In this document: positions 31,504 through 42,725 of the stretch, in pieces
How the letters are laid out: every line of letters begins with the position of its first letter
Position numbering within the stretch: position 1 is the first letter of the stretch
Assembly (NCBI GenBank): GCA_030407005.1
Contig: JAUDYN010000008.1
Location: 124,001-188,000 of the forward strand
Direction: 5' to 3'
Origin: Desarmillaria ectypa
Lineage: Eukaryota > Basidiomycota > Agaricomycetes > Agaricales > Physalacriaceae
DNA length: 64,000 nt
Position numbers and translations under genes: made by a program
The notes under the pieces: generated by a model
Told to the model about the DNA's origin: nothing
What the model saw: only the letters and a program-made list of their open reading frames with translations
Database searches by the model: none

Positions 31504-33137
31504 TCAACGTGGCAACTGATATGATGGTGGCGGCGATTGACCATTCGCAGGCTCCACCGGCTCAACTGTCGACCTTGTGGGATTTCCCTGTACTAGAATG
31601 TGTTCCTCCTCCCTTGATCGCAAATATGAACCTCTAGAAGGCGACGTCGTTATTGTCTGAGGCAAGCCAGAACCGGAAGGCAGTGGGAAATTACTGCATC
31701 TACTGTTTGGTGCAAAAGGATAGGGAAGAACTGATGGCGGTGATGAGATGAGAGTACCGACAGAGAAAGGTCTAAAATCCGTGCGTAGACTCTCAGCTTT
31801 AGATGTGTTGTCATCTCTAAACCTGCTTTTTCGCCGGCTCCAGAGGATTGCTAGTATTCCTAGTACTGCCACCAGGGCCAATGATCCGATGGTACTGCGA
31901 ATGATTACAGGTGCATTCGAAGGGCGGGTTGAGGTGCCAGTACTCGGCGATGCAGTAGATGAAGCTATTTGTCTAGGAGGAAGATAGTTAACAAAAATAC
32001 GAGTAGAAAAGATTCGAGTTAAACCTACACGGCGGATGTAGGGGTAGCAGAGCTGGTAGGTTCACCATCTACTATGTTCTTACCATCTACTATAGCATCC
32101 CCGCTGGTCGCAGATCCACCATCCCCACTGTTTGTAGCGTCTCCACTATTCGCGTTCCCGCCCTCCCCAACGATAGCATTTCCGCTAGTCGCATTTCCAC
32201 CAACCCCGCCGCTTGTTGTAGCGCTTCCGCTAGTAGCAGTTCCGCTTAATACTTGAGCGTTTCCACTAGTTGCGTTTCCACCATCGCCAGTTGTAGCAGT
32301 TCCGCTGGTCGCGTTTCCACCATTTTCGCCAGTTATCGGAGGGTCTCCACCGGTCGCGGTGGCACCTTGCCCACTTGTAGTATCTCCACTGATTGCGGTG
32401 CTGCCGCGTCCACCACCATTTATTCTAACGTTTCCGCTGGTAGCGGCCCCGCCTTGCCCGCCATTTGTCGTAGAGTCTCCACTGATTGCGGTACTTCCAC
32501 GTCCACCGCCGTTTATTGTAACATCTCCGCTGGTCGCGTTCCCGGCATCTTTGACATTCTTGAGTATTATAGCGCCTCCACTGTCTGCGCGTATCGTGAC
32601 GTCTTCACTCCCGTCGTCATGCAAGTCTCTATCGTTGATTTTCCTTGATGCTTCGAAGGTTACGCTCTCAACTACGTTTGTTATAGTGTCCTCATTGAGA
32701 ACACGAGCATTTTGCGATGTCGCGTGAAGGATAACTGATTCTCCGCCCAAAGGGTCGGTGTGGTGTAGGCTACAGAGTTCGTTATTACTTGGATATGCAC
32801 AGATAAATGTCCAGAACATACCCCGCGACACCGAATGAAATGAAAGGTTTGTGAGCTGCTGCCAAGCTCTCTGCTGAGTGCCGTTCGCGTCCCCTGCCCG
32901 AGGTGACGCATGACGCAAAAGAAACAGGATGGAAACAATGTGTATCCTGCGGTCCCCAAGTTAGAACGACCAGTCTCTCTCGGTTTATTTGAGAAGCGTT
33001 CTCGGTCGATATTGCAATAGGGAGACCGAAGACCTGAAGGATGAATGTAGTCAAAAACCTAGTAAAATATCGATATAGGTCAGCTAAGCATCTTGGCAGA
33101 GTTGTTTGACGTACGCGTAGAAGAGAGCGAACACCAT
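31504..33137 (-). CDS. Gly/Ser/Thr/Asn-repeat single-pass membrane protein
   Basis: Exon 1 (33137-33115) encodes MVFALFYA, then a phase-2 intron, then FLTTFILQVFGLPIAIS from 33058, together a clear signal peptide. The ectodomain has a Cys-bearing part (FWTFICAYPSNNELCSLHH) and then about 150 residues of near-repeats of the type GGNATSGNA or GDVTINGGGRGSTAISG, with several NAT/NAN sequons. After a splice near 32068 to 31957 come a Ser/Thr stalk, a helix LALVAVLGILAILW, a basic SRRKSR stop and a 100-residue Pro/Ser-rich tail ending PPPSYQLPR. The layout equals that of the gene at 18701, including the intron within the signal peptide. Exact junctions near 32950 and 32060 are uncertain. Likely cell-surface; role unknown. 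Confidence 0.65.
32075..32560 (-). repeat. Coding minisatellite of GGxATSGxA type
   Basis: Degenerate units (24-45 bases) encode NATSG, AISGD and INGGG blocks. Two long sub-repeats encode INGGGRGSTAISGD. All units keep frame, so length change by recombination would preserve the protein. Confidence 0.65.
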
Positions 33138-35729
33138 GACAGCCAGCTGGTCAAGATAATGAACTACCGCTGAGACAATCCCTCTTTAGTAGATATTGCA
33201 GAAGCATTGTCCAAATCTCCGTCAATAGCAACTAGTATCCATATGACGGCAGTACTCAATAAATTAATGACGTGGTTGGAAGGACGCCAGATGAAGTCCT
33301 GCCTAACTTCACGAAGAAGCCGCTGTGCATGATGGAAGGAGAGCGCAGTACTGGTCATTCGACATAACAATCAGACTTTCACCATGGAGCATCTTTCTGA
33401 AGCAATATCAGTCAGATGTGTAGAAACGCGATGAACTTCAGTAGATGCGAGTAATTCTGTAGGGGATGATCCGTGATTTCCGATAACTGGGAGAGCGACA
33501 TTCCTCAATGCTGTTATGAAGAGACCGAACGTCGCATCTGACACACAATTCTACTGCAGGCGTAAAATGACTGTCGTCATGCACTCACGCACTGGACTAA
33601 GTGATTGTTCAATCGTCAACATTCTCTTGGACTTAGTTCTATCAAATGACTGACAGATTGGTCGAGTGCATACAACATCCGAACCAATACGACAACAATC
33701 GGAGGAACTTGAAGATAGTGTGGGTCACGGCAGCTGAAGTTGTCTGCACGCTACATAATGATCACATGCGGTCAGCATTTGATGACGGGGATATTTTACC
33801 CCCGTATGTTCCTATATAGAACTCGGGAATGACGATACCGTCATGAATCAGATTTTAGTCGTCCAAGAACATGCAAACTCTGCAAACCAGAAGATATTTT
33901 CTGGTACAAACGACGTTAGATTGTTAGCCTTGTCAAATACCAAATAAACTATGGACAGACCTAGCCAACGCGAAACGCAAAATGATGACGATGATAATCT
34001 TTCTTTACTCCACCATAACTCCAAACTCGGAAGCTCGAAGCTTCGAGATAATTCCCAGCGCTAATTAAAAAAAAGTTCAACGGAGACATATTGATATTGA
34101 ATCTGCATCAGAGCAACAGCACCCACCATGAAATAATCGACGACAGCGGCCAAGCCAATCAATGGCAGAGTATCAGTGTTCGCCGTCGGCCATCGGTAAC
34201 CATTCCCAGGCACGATCCAAGCTTCGTGATCCCAAAAGTGACGAAAATCTCATGCGTATGGACCCAGAGATGCTGATTGATCCCATCGGCATCGCCTGAC
34301 GCGTCATCACCAAGGTGCTCTTAGGATTATCTACACAGGTTTGGGTTAGAATGAAACCTGGATGGTTTGAGAGGGATATTTAGTCCCCCCCCCCAATATA
34401 TATATAAAATGAGCTCTTCAATCCCTTCGTCGAAAGGTCGGCAATACCAACAAATGGGTTCATGTCTCCAATTTTCATAGCCGTGAAGAGCTATGTTGTT
34501 CAACCTTGAATGGATCGTCCGCTCTTGTAGCTGGCAAAGATGACTAGAGAAACATATACATCGCAATAAAAATCAGAAAGAAAGCTGACAACGACACCGC
34601 AAATATAAAATTCGCGTTGCTCTCTTGGGTGCGACTATCAACAGGACTTGACAAATACGGCGACCATAGTAGTGCATTAGAAAAGTTCAGTCACTGCCAA
34701 ATGCAAAAAAAAAAAAAAAAAAAAAAAGGCGACACTGTTTCTACCGCAAGTGTTCATCATGCCGGAAGATGAACGAGCAGTCAGCACTCTCCGCCAAAGG
34801 GTGCAAGGACCACTAGAGGACTACGGCAAATAGGCGGAGCAGGGAATGTGGAGATGGGGGCAGAACCAGGCAGGAGGTTGACAAATAGGTATCAACTTTG
34901 CGCCACTCTTCTCCGAAAATCCGTCCGCCCTCCGCGAGCCGCAGCTACGCGAGCTTGCTACTGGCTGCGCCTCTTTACTAGATTCTCGGCAGTGTCTGCC
35001 TCAGTGTTAGGCATTGAGGCTACTGCTGGCGGTTGGAGGAAGCTTGGGTTTGAATCGATGGTCATTGATTGTGTCAGACCGTTCGCTGCAATTGTTACGA
35101 GTCTCAGTCCTAGCTGATAACCACTAGCGAGCGTATCAACAGTAGAGCTTGAGTAAAGTTGATAGCATTTTGACGAATTAAACGTAGAGTTAATGCAGTC
35201 TTTGAAGCTGGCAGCTAAGGAGGTTCAGTTTTTGCTTTCTTGCGGGCCCTTGTTGAGCCACTGGCAACTACGACAGGCGTAGTCGCGAAGCCACAGTAAC
35301 TATCGTATGTTTATTCCTTTACATTGTACAAAGAACTACCTTTTTTTTTTTATGAATTATGAATGTCGTGCAGAAGGTGGCGTCTACGTGAAATCAGATC
35401 ATTTTGTTATTCTTTACTTGGTATCCAGTAGGATGTGGTTAAAACCATTCCAATCTGATGCTCGTAATCTCTTCTGGAAGGATAGCGGAAGAAAGGTCCC
35501 TTTGGCTTTTTTCTTTTACCGATTGATCTGCTATTTACGGAAATATCCGGATATTCCCCTCTCCTCACCGTCGCTACCCAGTATTCCGCACTGCCCCGAT
35601 TCTTTTGTTTCGTTCTCGAGGAGAAACAAAGGATACAAATATACTGTAGAATGTTCAAGTAGCCTTGTTCCCTGATAAAAAAGGTAATCGTGGAGCATAC
35701 ATTGTCACCATTTTCTGACTGCATGAAGG
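33138..35729. other. Intergenic, low complexity tracts
   Basis: No gene supported. Contains a C run with an adjacent TA repeat (34386-34408), an A run of more than 20 bases (about 34707-34729) and a T run near 35341. Confidence 0.4.
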
Positions 35730-37010
35730 ATGACGGGAGCCCCAAACGAGTCAAAAAAGTCGCGCCAGACACGGAATCGTGTATCTGTAAAGATCATCAA
35801 GGACGAGCCTACCGACGCTCAATTCCCCGTCGAAGCTCCTCTTGACCATGGTTGGCAGAACCCTGCAGAACTCGACTACATCGACGCCAGCTCCATGTCC
35901 AAGGCCACGATTATCGAATACCTCATTACGCACTCATTTTCCGTCCCCCCAAAGCGCAACATGTGGGCCACCATCACATCTGCTGACGAAACAACGACTG
36001 TGATACCCGGTGGATACCGTATTCCCCTCCTCTTCGCCGCTCACTTCCAATGGACCTCCCTTCGCCTCGTTCTAGACTCGGGAGAATGGGATCAGTTCAA
36101 ATCCGGAATCCTCCATATCTCTCGGATATGTGATAAGTTTTTGGAAGAGGCGAGGAGCGCTATGAGACGAGGTATGGTGAAGGGATGGAGGTGCCCGACA
36201 TTTGATAGGTTGCTGGTGAGGTATCGCTTGTGTTACCTCTTATCTGATCCGGACAGCGTGAGAGAGTTTCATGAGATGTACGGCGAGGTGGAGTATGCAA
36301 ATGACGCGGTCAAGTTTGGTATGTGTTTTGTATTGACTTAATTTTTCTTTATTAGCTGATAGGCTGGAGACTGGAAACGCTGGGCTTTGAAAGGACATAA
36401 AGGCTTCAAGCTTCTGGACGAAGATATCAACGGTGGGATAGGGCTGGGTAGGTGGCTGGAGGGTCTCAGAGAACGTGACAGGGACTGGGTCTGGGATACG
36501 TCACCAGGCGCTTCGGGCCGGTGCGCAACGGACTGTTTAGAAGAGTGGAGGAAGACAAAGGTCTGGTCAACGACTACGCCGGCTTTCCCCGAAACTCCAA
36601 ACGACGTCGTTCCTCCTCCTGATTATTCTATTTCCCATCATCCCCCTTCTCCAAACGAAGACGTCCTTCAATTCCTCAAAACTCGCACAGAAGAGATCAA
36701 AGATCAAGAACGCCGCATCGCCGCTCTCGAAGCCGACCTAGCTATTCTCAAAACGAGTAGGGCCAGCTTGCCACCAACGCCCACAGAGGACGCCGAACCG
36801 GAGTTTACCCCAATAGTAAATTTTCCTGACATCGCGGATGTGGACTGCGCGGAGAGTTTCTGGCAGGATCCATTGAGGAGGTTTTTAGATATGCCAGAGG
36901 TCGAGGTGACTAACGTGGAGGACGCAGATGTAGATGTGGTTATGGAGGATGCCTCCCAGTCGACTGGGCCAGTCAAGTCGTGGCGCAAAATACAGAGGAT
37001 GGGTGGCTGA
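35730..37010 (+). CDS. Protein of unknown function with coiled coil
   Basis: Exons 35730-36318 and 36370-37010 total 1230 bases, 409 residues. It starts MTGAPNESKKSRQTRNRVSV and has a basic N-terminus. Residues about 45-240 look globular (YLITHSFSVPPKRNMWATI, PLLFAAHFQWTSLRLVL, FDWKRWALKGHKGF). Residues about 293-325 form a coiled coil (KDQERRIAALEADLAILK). The C-terminal part is acidic and ends in a short basic motif KSWRKIQRMGG. The intron uses gtatgt and phase 1. I do not recognise a family. The basic ends, acidic stretch and coiled coil would suit a nuclear or scaffold protein, but this is only inference. Confidence 0.65.
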
Positions 37011-37601
37011 GCGGCTTTTCGTTGCTATTGGTATTATCATAGATTGTTGTACTACACTCCGTTTGCTAAATATTATGCTACATTCAAAATATGGTCCTTG
37101 TATGCTTAGGGTGTACAACACTAGACTTTCAAGTTTAGATCTCGAGACGTCTGTACGCTCCTTATCCTTGACAACGCTCTACGAGACAATCTTTCGTTAG
37201 AGCATGATAACAAAATACTTAAGCTTAGGCTGCTCGATCGCCAGCAGACGTCTCTTATTTTAAAAAGTAGAGCCAACGCTCAGACCCAGTATTCTAGCGG
37301 TGCTTTCCTTTATTAGGCCTTGCCTCGCTCACAACGACGAGGGCGACAGTCCAATATCTATCAAGCGCTTACAATCGCATCTTACATCAACTAGAAGTCA
37401 AGCGTCGATCTCACCAGATCGTGTGTACTCATCATTCCCACACCATCCCTTTTGCCTTTCGAACCTTTACGGACGGACGAGAAGCTCAGTTAACACTGCA
37501 GAGCTATTTCAGCACGACCGAAGTCGAAAAATACATTAGCAAGGAATGAGATAGCAATAATGACAAATGAACGAGCAGGGCCCAATTTTTCTCAGCAACG
37601 C
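37011..37601. other. Intergenic between converging genes
   Basis: No gene or repeat recognised. Confidence 0.4.
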
Positions 37602-37978
37602 TCATCTCCGGCTACATAAGCTGTCTAACAGCGCATCGATCCTCATCAGGTCCTTCTCCGTGATATCATTATATGTCATGTCCCCCAGCTTGAATACCAC
37701 GAACGTCCCTGGCTGTGAATCCGAATACCACACATGATATTCCTTCCCTAGCTTGTGAAAGGTTGTCAGTTGATATCGTGTACTGTCCGGCCGGGGGTAG
37801 GGGTAGCAGGTGTGGTGGTAAGCACAGCGAAATGGTAGTTTTCGATAAGAGCCTGATTGGAGTGGCAAGGGTCGTTAGGATAAAAATCAGAATAAGTCAA
37901 GACAAGAACCTGGGACTCACGGTTGGGGAGGAATTCGTAGGCGTAGATGTCGACCGTCTTGTTCAATGAAGTGGACAT
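37602..37978 (-). CDS. Small protein of unknown function, 102 aa
   Basis: Exons 37978-37921 and 37852-37602 total 309 bases, 102 residues. It starts MSTSLNKTVDIYAYEFLPNR, followed after a gtgagt-type intron by Tyr/Pro-rich CYPYPRPDSTRYQ and a well-structured C-terminal half (KEYHVWYSDSQPGTFVVFKL). No signal peptide or membrane helix is seen. The intron restores a long frame, and the codon pattern is coding-like. I do not recognise the family. Confidence 0.55.
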
Positions 37979-38682
37979 GACTCTCTTGGGGCTCTAACCA
38001 GCGAGCTCTTAATGCTACGGATGTCGCTCAGGCGAAGTATTTATAAGGAATTTTGCTGCAAAGTGGCATTATTGTCGGTGGCAAGACAACGTGCTTCGAC
38101 TCGGACTGTATCAATGATGACGAAAGAGAAGAATGACTTCGCTGGTCCCCAATGGTCTCGCATCCACACATAATGGCCATTCATTCACCATTGTAGAAAA
38201 GACGGGCAATGAGAGTAAAGAAAAAGAGGAACTTGAAAGCGCACAGCCACTTCAAAATCAACTTGCCCGATCGAGATTTCTCTGTTTGCCCGACATGTCC
38301 GACAATATGGTATTCTGAACATCAGAGTTCCATCAAAGCTATCGATCTATTCGAATTACTGTTTAAGACGATGCCGTCAGGTTTTGAGAATACTGTAAGT
38401 GGTCGCCATGTGCAAATAGATCGCTATGGGTAAATTTTGGTTTGCAACACGTCCTGGCTAGACGTTGGCTTCGGCTTTTTTTCTTATGACGAACGAATGG
38501 TATGTTGACGAAGTCGGAAGAAGTGCTGGTGTCACGGTAATGGCCCAATATGTTCTTTCATAAGAAGCTGAGAATTTTGTCGCCAGAGTCGATGCTTGAA
38601 CCTACAATCCACTATTGAATAGTTTCATAAATAATCACAGCACAAGCAAAGTCCAAATTTTACCAAGAAAAAGAGACCGAGC
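37979..38682. other. Intergenic, nothing supported
   Basis: Upstream region of the small minus-strand gene and 3' flank of the tRNA gene. Confidence 0.4.
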
Positions 38683-38780
38683 TGCCCCAGAGAGGCTCGA
38701 ACTCTCGACCTTCCGATTGCATCATAATAACATCAAAGAAACTAACAGTCGGACGCTGTAACCAACTCAGCCATGGGGCA
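38683..38780 (-). tRNA. tRNA-Asn (GTT) with a 25-base intron
   Basis: On the minus strand the 7-base acceptor stem TGCCCCA/TGGGGCA pairs fully, the D stem is GCTG/CAGC, the anticodon stem TCCGA/TCGGA, and the T arm GAGAG-TTCGAGC-CTCTC. The anticodon loop reads CTGTTA before a 25-base insertion that begins at the canonical position 37/38, giving anticodon GTT. Length is 98 bases, 73 without the intron. The encoded CCA is absent, as expected in eukaryotes. Confidence 0.88.
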
Positions 38781-38929
38781 CATATAGGCCCGATTACAAG
38801 AAAACTTTTTAAATTATGAGTACGACGCCTTGTTCAATATAAATTAATGCTATATGCATCTAACTAAAGCTACAGGGCATTAGAAGCCTACATGTCCGTC
38901 AAAAAAATTCCCATGACCCGGACTATACT

Positions 38930-40351
38930 TTACAGCGTGCCAAGCTCAAGCGCGCTGTCATTCTTCTCTGCGTCTTCAGCACCCGTGTTTCTTCCCATGG
39001 TGCGACCAATCAAGAAGCCAGGGTGCGCCAAGTTTAACGTATAGATGGCCAAGACCACCATGGCTCCATCGAGAACATCTGAGAATCGCGAGAATCAGTC
39101 AAGAATCGACGTATTGATCAAAACGGTGCGACATACTGAAGTAAACCTCTGTAAGGATGATCCTACCGTTCCAACCATCAGCGAGTTCAATCGTACGATA
39201 AATTGCACTGTCAAGTCATGTCTATAAGTTTTGATGCGAATGGTGTAGATCCAATGAAACGTACCGAATAAAGAGACACAAGGTATTAAATGCTAGCGCG
39301 AAGATCATAGTTTTTATTCTTGTATCCATGACTCCACGGGAAGGATTAGGCGACGAGAGGGTCACCAACGAATCGGTCCGTGTCTTGCGCGTAAACAGTC
39401 TGGATACAGGACGGTTGTGCTTGTAGCGGACGAGGAATTCGCAAGCGAGGATAGCGTAGAATGTGATGACCACTGCCAAGAAAATACGTCAGGAGACGTC
39501 GAGGAAATCGAAGGGTTTCGAGACATACCAAGCTGAAAGACAATACCGGCAAGCATGACGTTGCTGCCCTATATTCCATAGCACCGTCAGATCAACACAC
39601 TAGAAGAAAACACGTAGGTCCTCACTAGCTTGGCACCTTGAAGGTCATTGCGGTCGGACGCGGATGATGCAATACCTCCACCACCGCCTTGCACCACCAG
39701 TGAAACAATGTCCTGGGATCAATAAGAACGACAAGCGACATTGCCTATTTCAATGTACTCACACAGCTGACAAATATGATAGAATCTATGCATGAAACTT
39801 CTTGAGCGAGGTCGAAGGCCAGAATAAGGGAAGCGCTCACATGCTCTCGGGCTCAATCTACTATAAACAGGGCCCAGGATACGAATTATAGCTCCAAGGA
39901 TGAGAAAATTGGCGGCGACAAGTGGTGTAGGTCCAATGATCGTAGCCGTTATTCTATTCCAACGATTAGCTCAGGCGGTAAACCGGGAGCGAAAGGTAAA
40001 GACTTACTGAATCATAAAAGGATTACTTAGCCCCGGAGAGATACTTGACCAAAACCTCCCGCTCCATCCTAAAATCTCGAGGCATCCGGCAAGGATAATA
40101 GTCGGGAATGCCCACCACATGCGGAAGTAAATGCTTTGGGCCGTGTGAGTTACTGGTAAGACAGTGGTCAGCATAACCGATAACAGGCTGAGACCCAGGA
40201 ATTGATAATACGTACAGGTAGATATTCCAAATAGGATAATGAATGTGAGGGCGACGCCTTTCGATGGAATATATCCATAGGGAGAGTCTTCTCGTGAGAC
40301 GTCGGCAACAAGAGTTTGCACTATAGCGTGGAAAACACGCATCAGCCACAT
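38930..40351 (-). CDS. RTA1-like multi-pass membrane protein 2
   Basis: The first exon (from about 40351) gives SPYGYIPSKGVALTFIILFG, the N-terminal hallmark of RTA1 proteins. The next has YFRMWWAFPTIILAGCLEIL and GWSGRFWSS, matching the conserved second and third helices. Further exons include AVVITFYAILACEFLVRY with RIKTMIFALAFNTLCLFIR, and the last gives VLDGAMVVLAIYTLNLAHPG followed by a hydrophilic tail to a TAA at 38930-38932. At least seven short introns are present. Its role is as for gene 1 (lipid translocation or toxicant resistance in the RTA1 family). The start is the weakest point, because the residues before SPYGYIP are poorly conserved. Confidence 0.78.
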
Positions 40352-41897
40352 GCGTCAGCACTTAGTTAAAACGCGCACCATGATCCAGTAGAGACATGAT
40401 CGTAAAGCGTAAGAGTCACCTTACAACTAACCAGGAGAGGAGAGAGAATGATGATGGAAAAAATGAAGGTGTGCTTTTTGTATGAGGCAGAAATTACGAT
40501 AGACATCAGTAGATAGCTTCGGAAAGTCGGTAACCGCAGTCAGGAGGTCCCGTATAGCCTTGAGCCGTCTTGGCAGATGTTTCAACTTGGGGTAACCAGA
40601 CAGTATCCCCACTAAGATGTTATTGGACATCAACGATGAGATTCGGTCTGATTTAGCCCTATTCTGGAGATTTTTTACAGGTGGATAACAGACATAAGGG
40701 GTGCTGAGAGGACACCCCACTGCGAGCGAGTATCAAATTCGAACATCTAATCTGTAGATAAGCATCGAACGTTGATCAGTATCAATCAGGGCGACTGCGT
40801 GAGAACACCACCGCACCGCCTAAGGCGGTTACAACTAGTAGAGCGAGGACCGCAGCATAAAGCGATGCAGCAGAATGGATTGATTCGAATACCGTGGGGA
40901 ATCTAGACGTCGTACTAGCCAAGCTGAGAGCTGTTGAAACGATCCTGGAGGGACAGATTCTCGGCTACGTAAGGCAGGGCTATCAATCTGGGCTTTACAT
41001 CTCGATAAGGGAAAGAGGGTCGATTGCTCGTTGTACCTGTCCCGCTAAATTTGAAGAAACAGATGTAGCCACGTAAGGAAGTGACAAGTGTGGAGAGGGA
41101 GGGAGGGGGGAGGAACCAATATTATTGCGGCAGATTGAGACCATTACCAGGCGTTTGTTTAAATACTTTCCTTTCATGCAACAAATCGGAGCAATCACTG
41201 AAAGAGATTGGAGTTGTTGTAAACTTCTCCGTCGGTCCGACGGCGCTCGACGGCTGCTGACAAATACAAATTTCCTCTTTTATCTTTGCTGCCCTGCCGC
41301 GAACGCGTCAACCTCAATGCCGTCTGCGATTGAACAGTTCAATGACAGATTCATTGGAAAACTGTTGATATCTTAACTCGAAACATCTCTAAAAGTAGAT
41401 GGTGCGCTCATCAAGACCCAAGAGTAATCAACCTCTACTTCAATGATTTTTGTTTTTGCGGAACAGAAATTTTTTTTTTGCCACATCCATTCTGACATAT
41501 CTGTTTTCAAAAATGAAAGGAGTTAACTATCTAGTGTCTTGTCATCCAACAACTGATATGGATGTCAAGAGAAGTACAACACAATGGATTATGTTCCAGC
41601 GGGCAAGGATGATCGACAGGGAGGGAGACAGGTTTCTGTAAGAATACGGATTCCTATTTTGGAAATGCAAATTGCATGAATATTCTGGCTCGTCCTCCCC
41701 ATATTCCCCGGGACGCTTACTAATTTTCTTAATGATCCATTTCTCATTCATCCTAGTATATTCTACATATTTTAGTAGTATAAAAGCAGTGTAATTAGTA
41801 GGGCATCGATAGCATACTTGCCGTGAACATTAGTTCCTTTACGCTTACCTGTGAACTGCGAGTTCTAACAGCTTCCATACTTGAAATGATTGACATC
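40352..41897. other. Intergenic, no gene supported
   Basis: Short frames only. A purine-rich GGGAGG run lies near 41097-41110, and a T run near 41470. Confidence 0.4.
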
Positions 41898-42249
41898 CTC
41901 CTTGTTGGAGAGGCAAGTTTGCCTTGTAGTCATGCCTGTATATACCCATGGACTAAGTGGTAATTATGCTGCCTTCTTTTCTTTTTTTATCTCTGTAGAT
42001 TTGGACTGTCAAACATCTTAGATATATATACCGCGTAGTTACACATTGCACCTTAGACGTGTCTCTTATTTCCCGAGCCCACATCTGAGGTGAGCTTTAC
42101 TTTACTTACTGTTTCACTGTACATACACTTGTTGTTACCTAGTTAATATCTTTCTAGGTGAATTCACGCGTCTCTTATTTCCCGAGCCCACATCTGAGTT
42201 AATACCTTTCTAGACTGGTTAACTCACGCGCTCTATTCTTAACACTCCT
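41898..42249 (+). mobile_element. Solo LTR with target-site duplication
   Basis: A 342-base segment (41903-42244) begins TGTTGGAG and ends CTTAACA (TG...CA). It is flanked on both sides by CTCCT (41898-41902 and 42245-42249). It contains a TATATATA motif near 42021. It is unrelated in sequence to the 651-base LTR. No internal element or second LTR is present, so it is the product of LTR-LTR recombination. The orientation is assumed from the TATA position. Confidence 0.78.
42058..42210 (+). repeat. Internal duplication inside the solo LTR
   Basis: TCTCTTATTTCCCGAGCCCA with its flank (about 31 bases) occurs at about 42060 and again at about 42170. A TTTCTAG-GTTAA block also recurs nearby. Confidence 0.65.
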
Positions 42250-42725
42250 GATCAATCTCAGAAAATTCTGCCCAGATTCACTTCACTGACATTGACGCAA
42301 GTTGTGGTTCAACGATGGCACGGTTCACGCAAGAATTGTGGACAGTTGAGTCCCCCTGATAAGTATTAAGGGCTTAAATTGGATTTCGAACCTTGATCAT
42401 AGCTTAAGATCCAACACTGCTCTAGGTATGCTTGTGATGGTCTACGAGAATTGTTCTAGTCTACTCTATACACCGCCATAGGAACAGCTGTGACGACCGT
42501 AAATATGACCATTTGTACCGTTTCAATAGCTAATTGGGAATCAACGATAGGGTTACGGGAACTACCGTAGCCGTTGCTGACCGTCTACCCTATGGCCGTA
42601 TCCGTGATGGCACGGTGATCATCCCTAGACCGTGTTGCCTATCTTCTGATTATCGGTTCTAGAAATAAATGCATTGATAATGTGAGCCATGCGATAAATA
42701 TGTACAACGTTGTTGCCAGTAAAGA

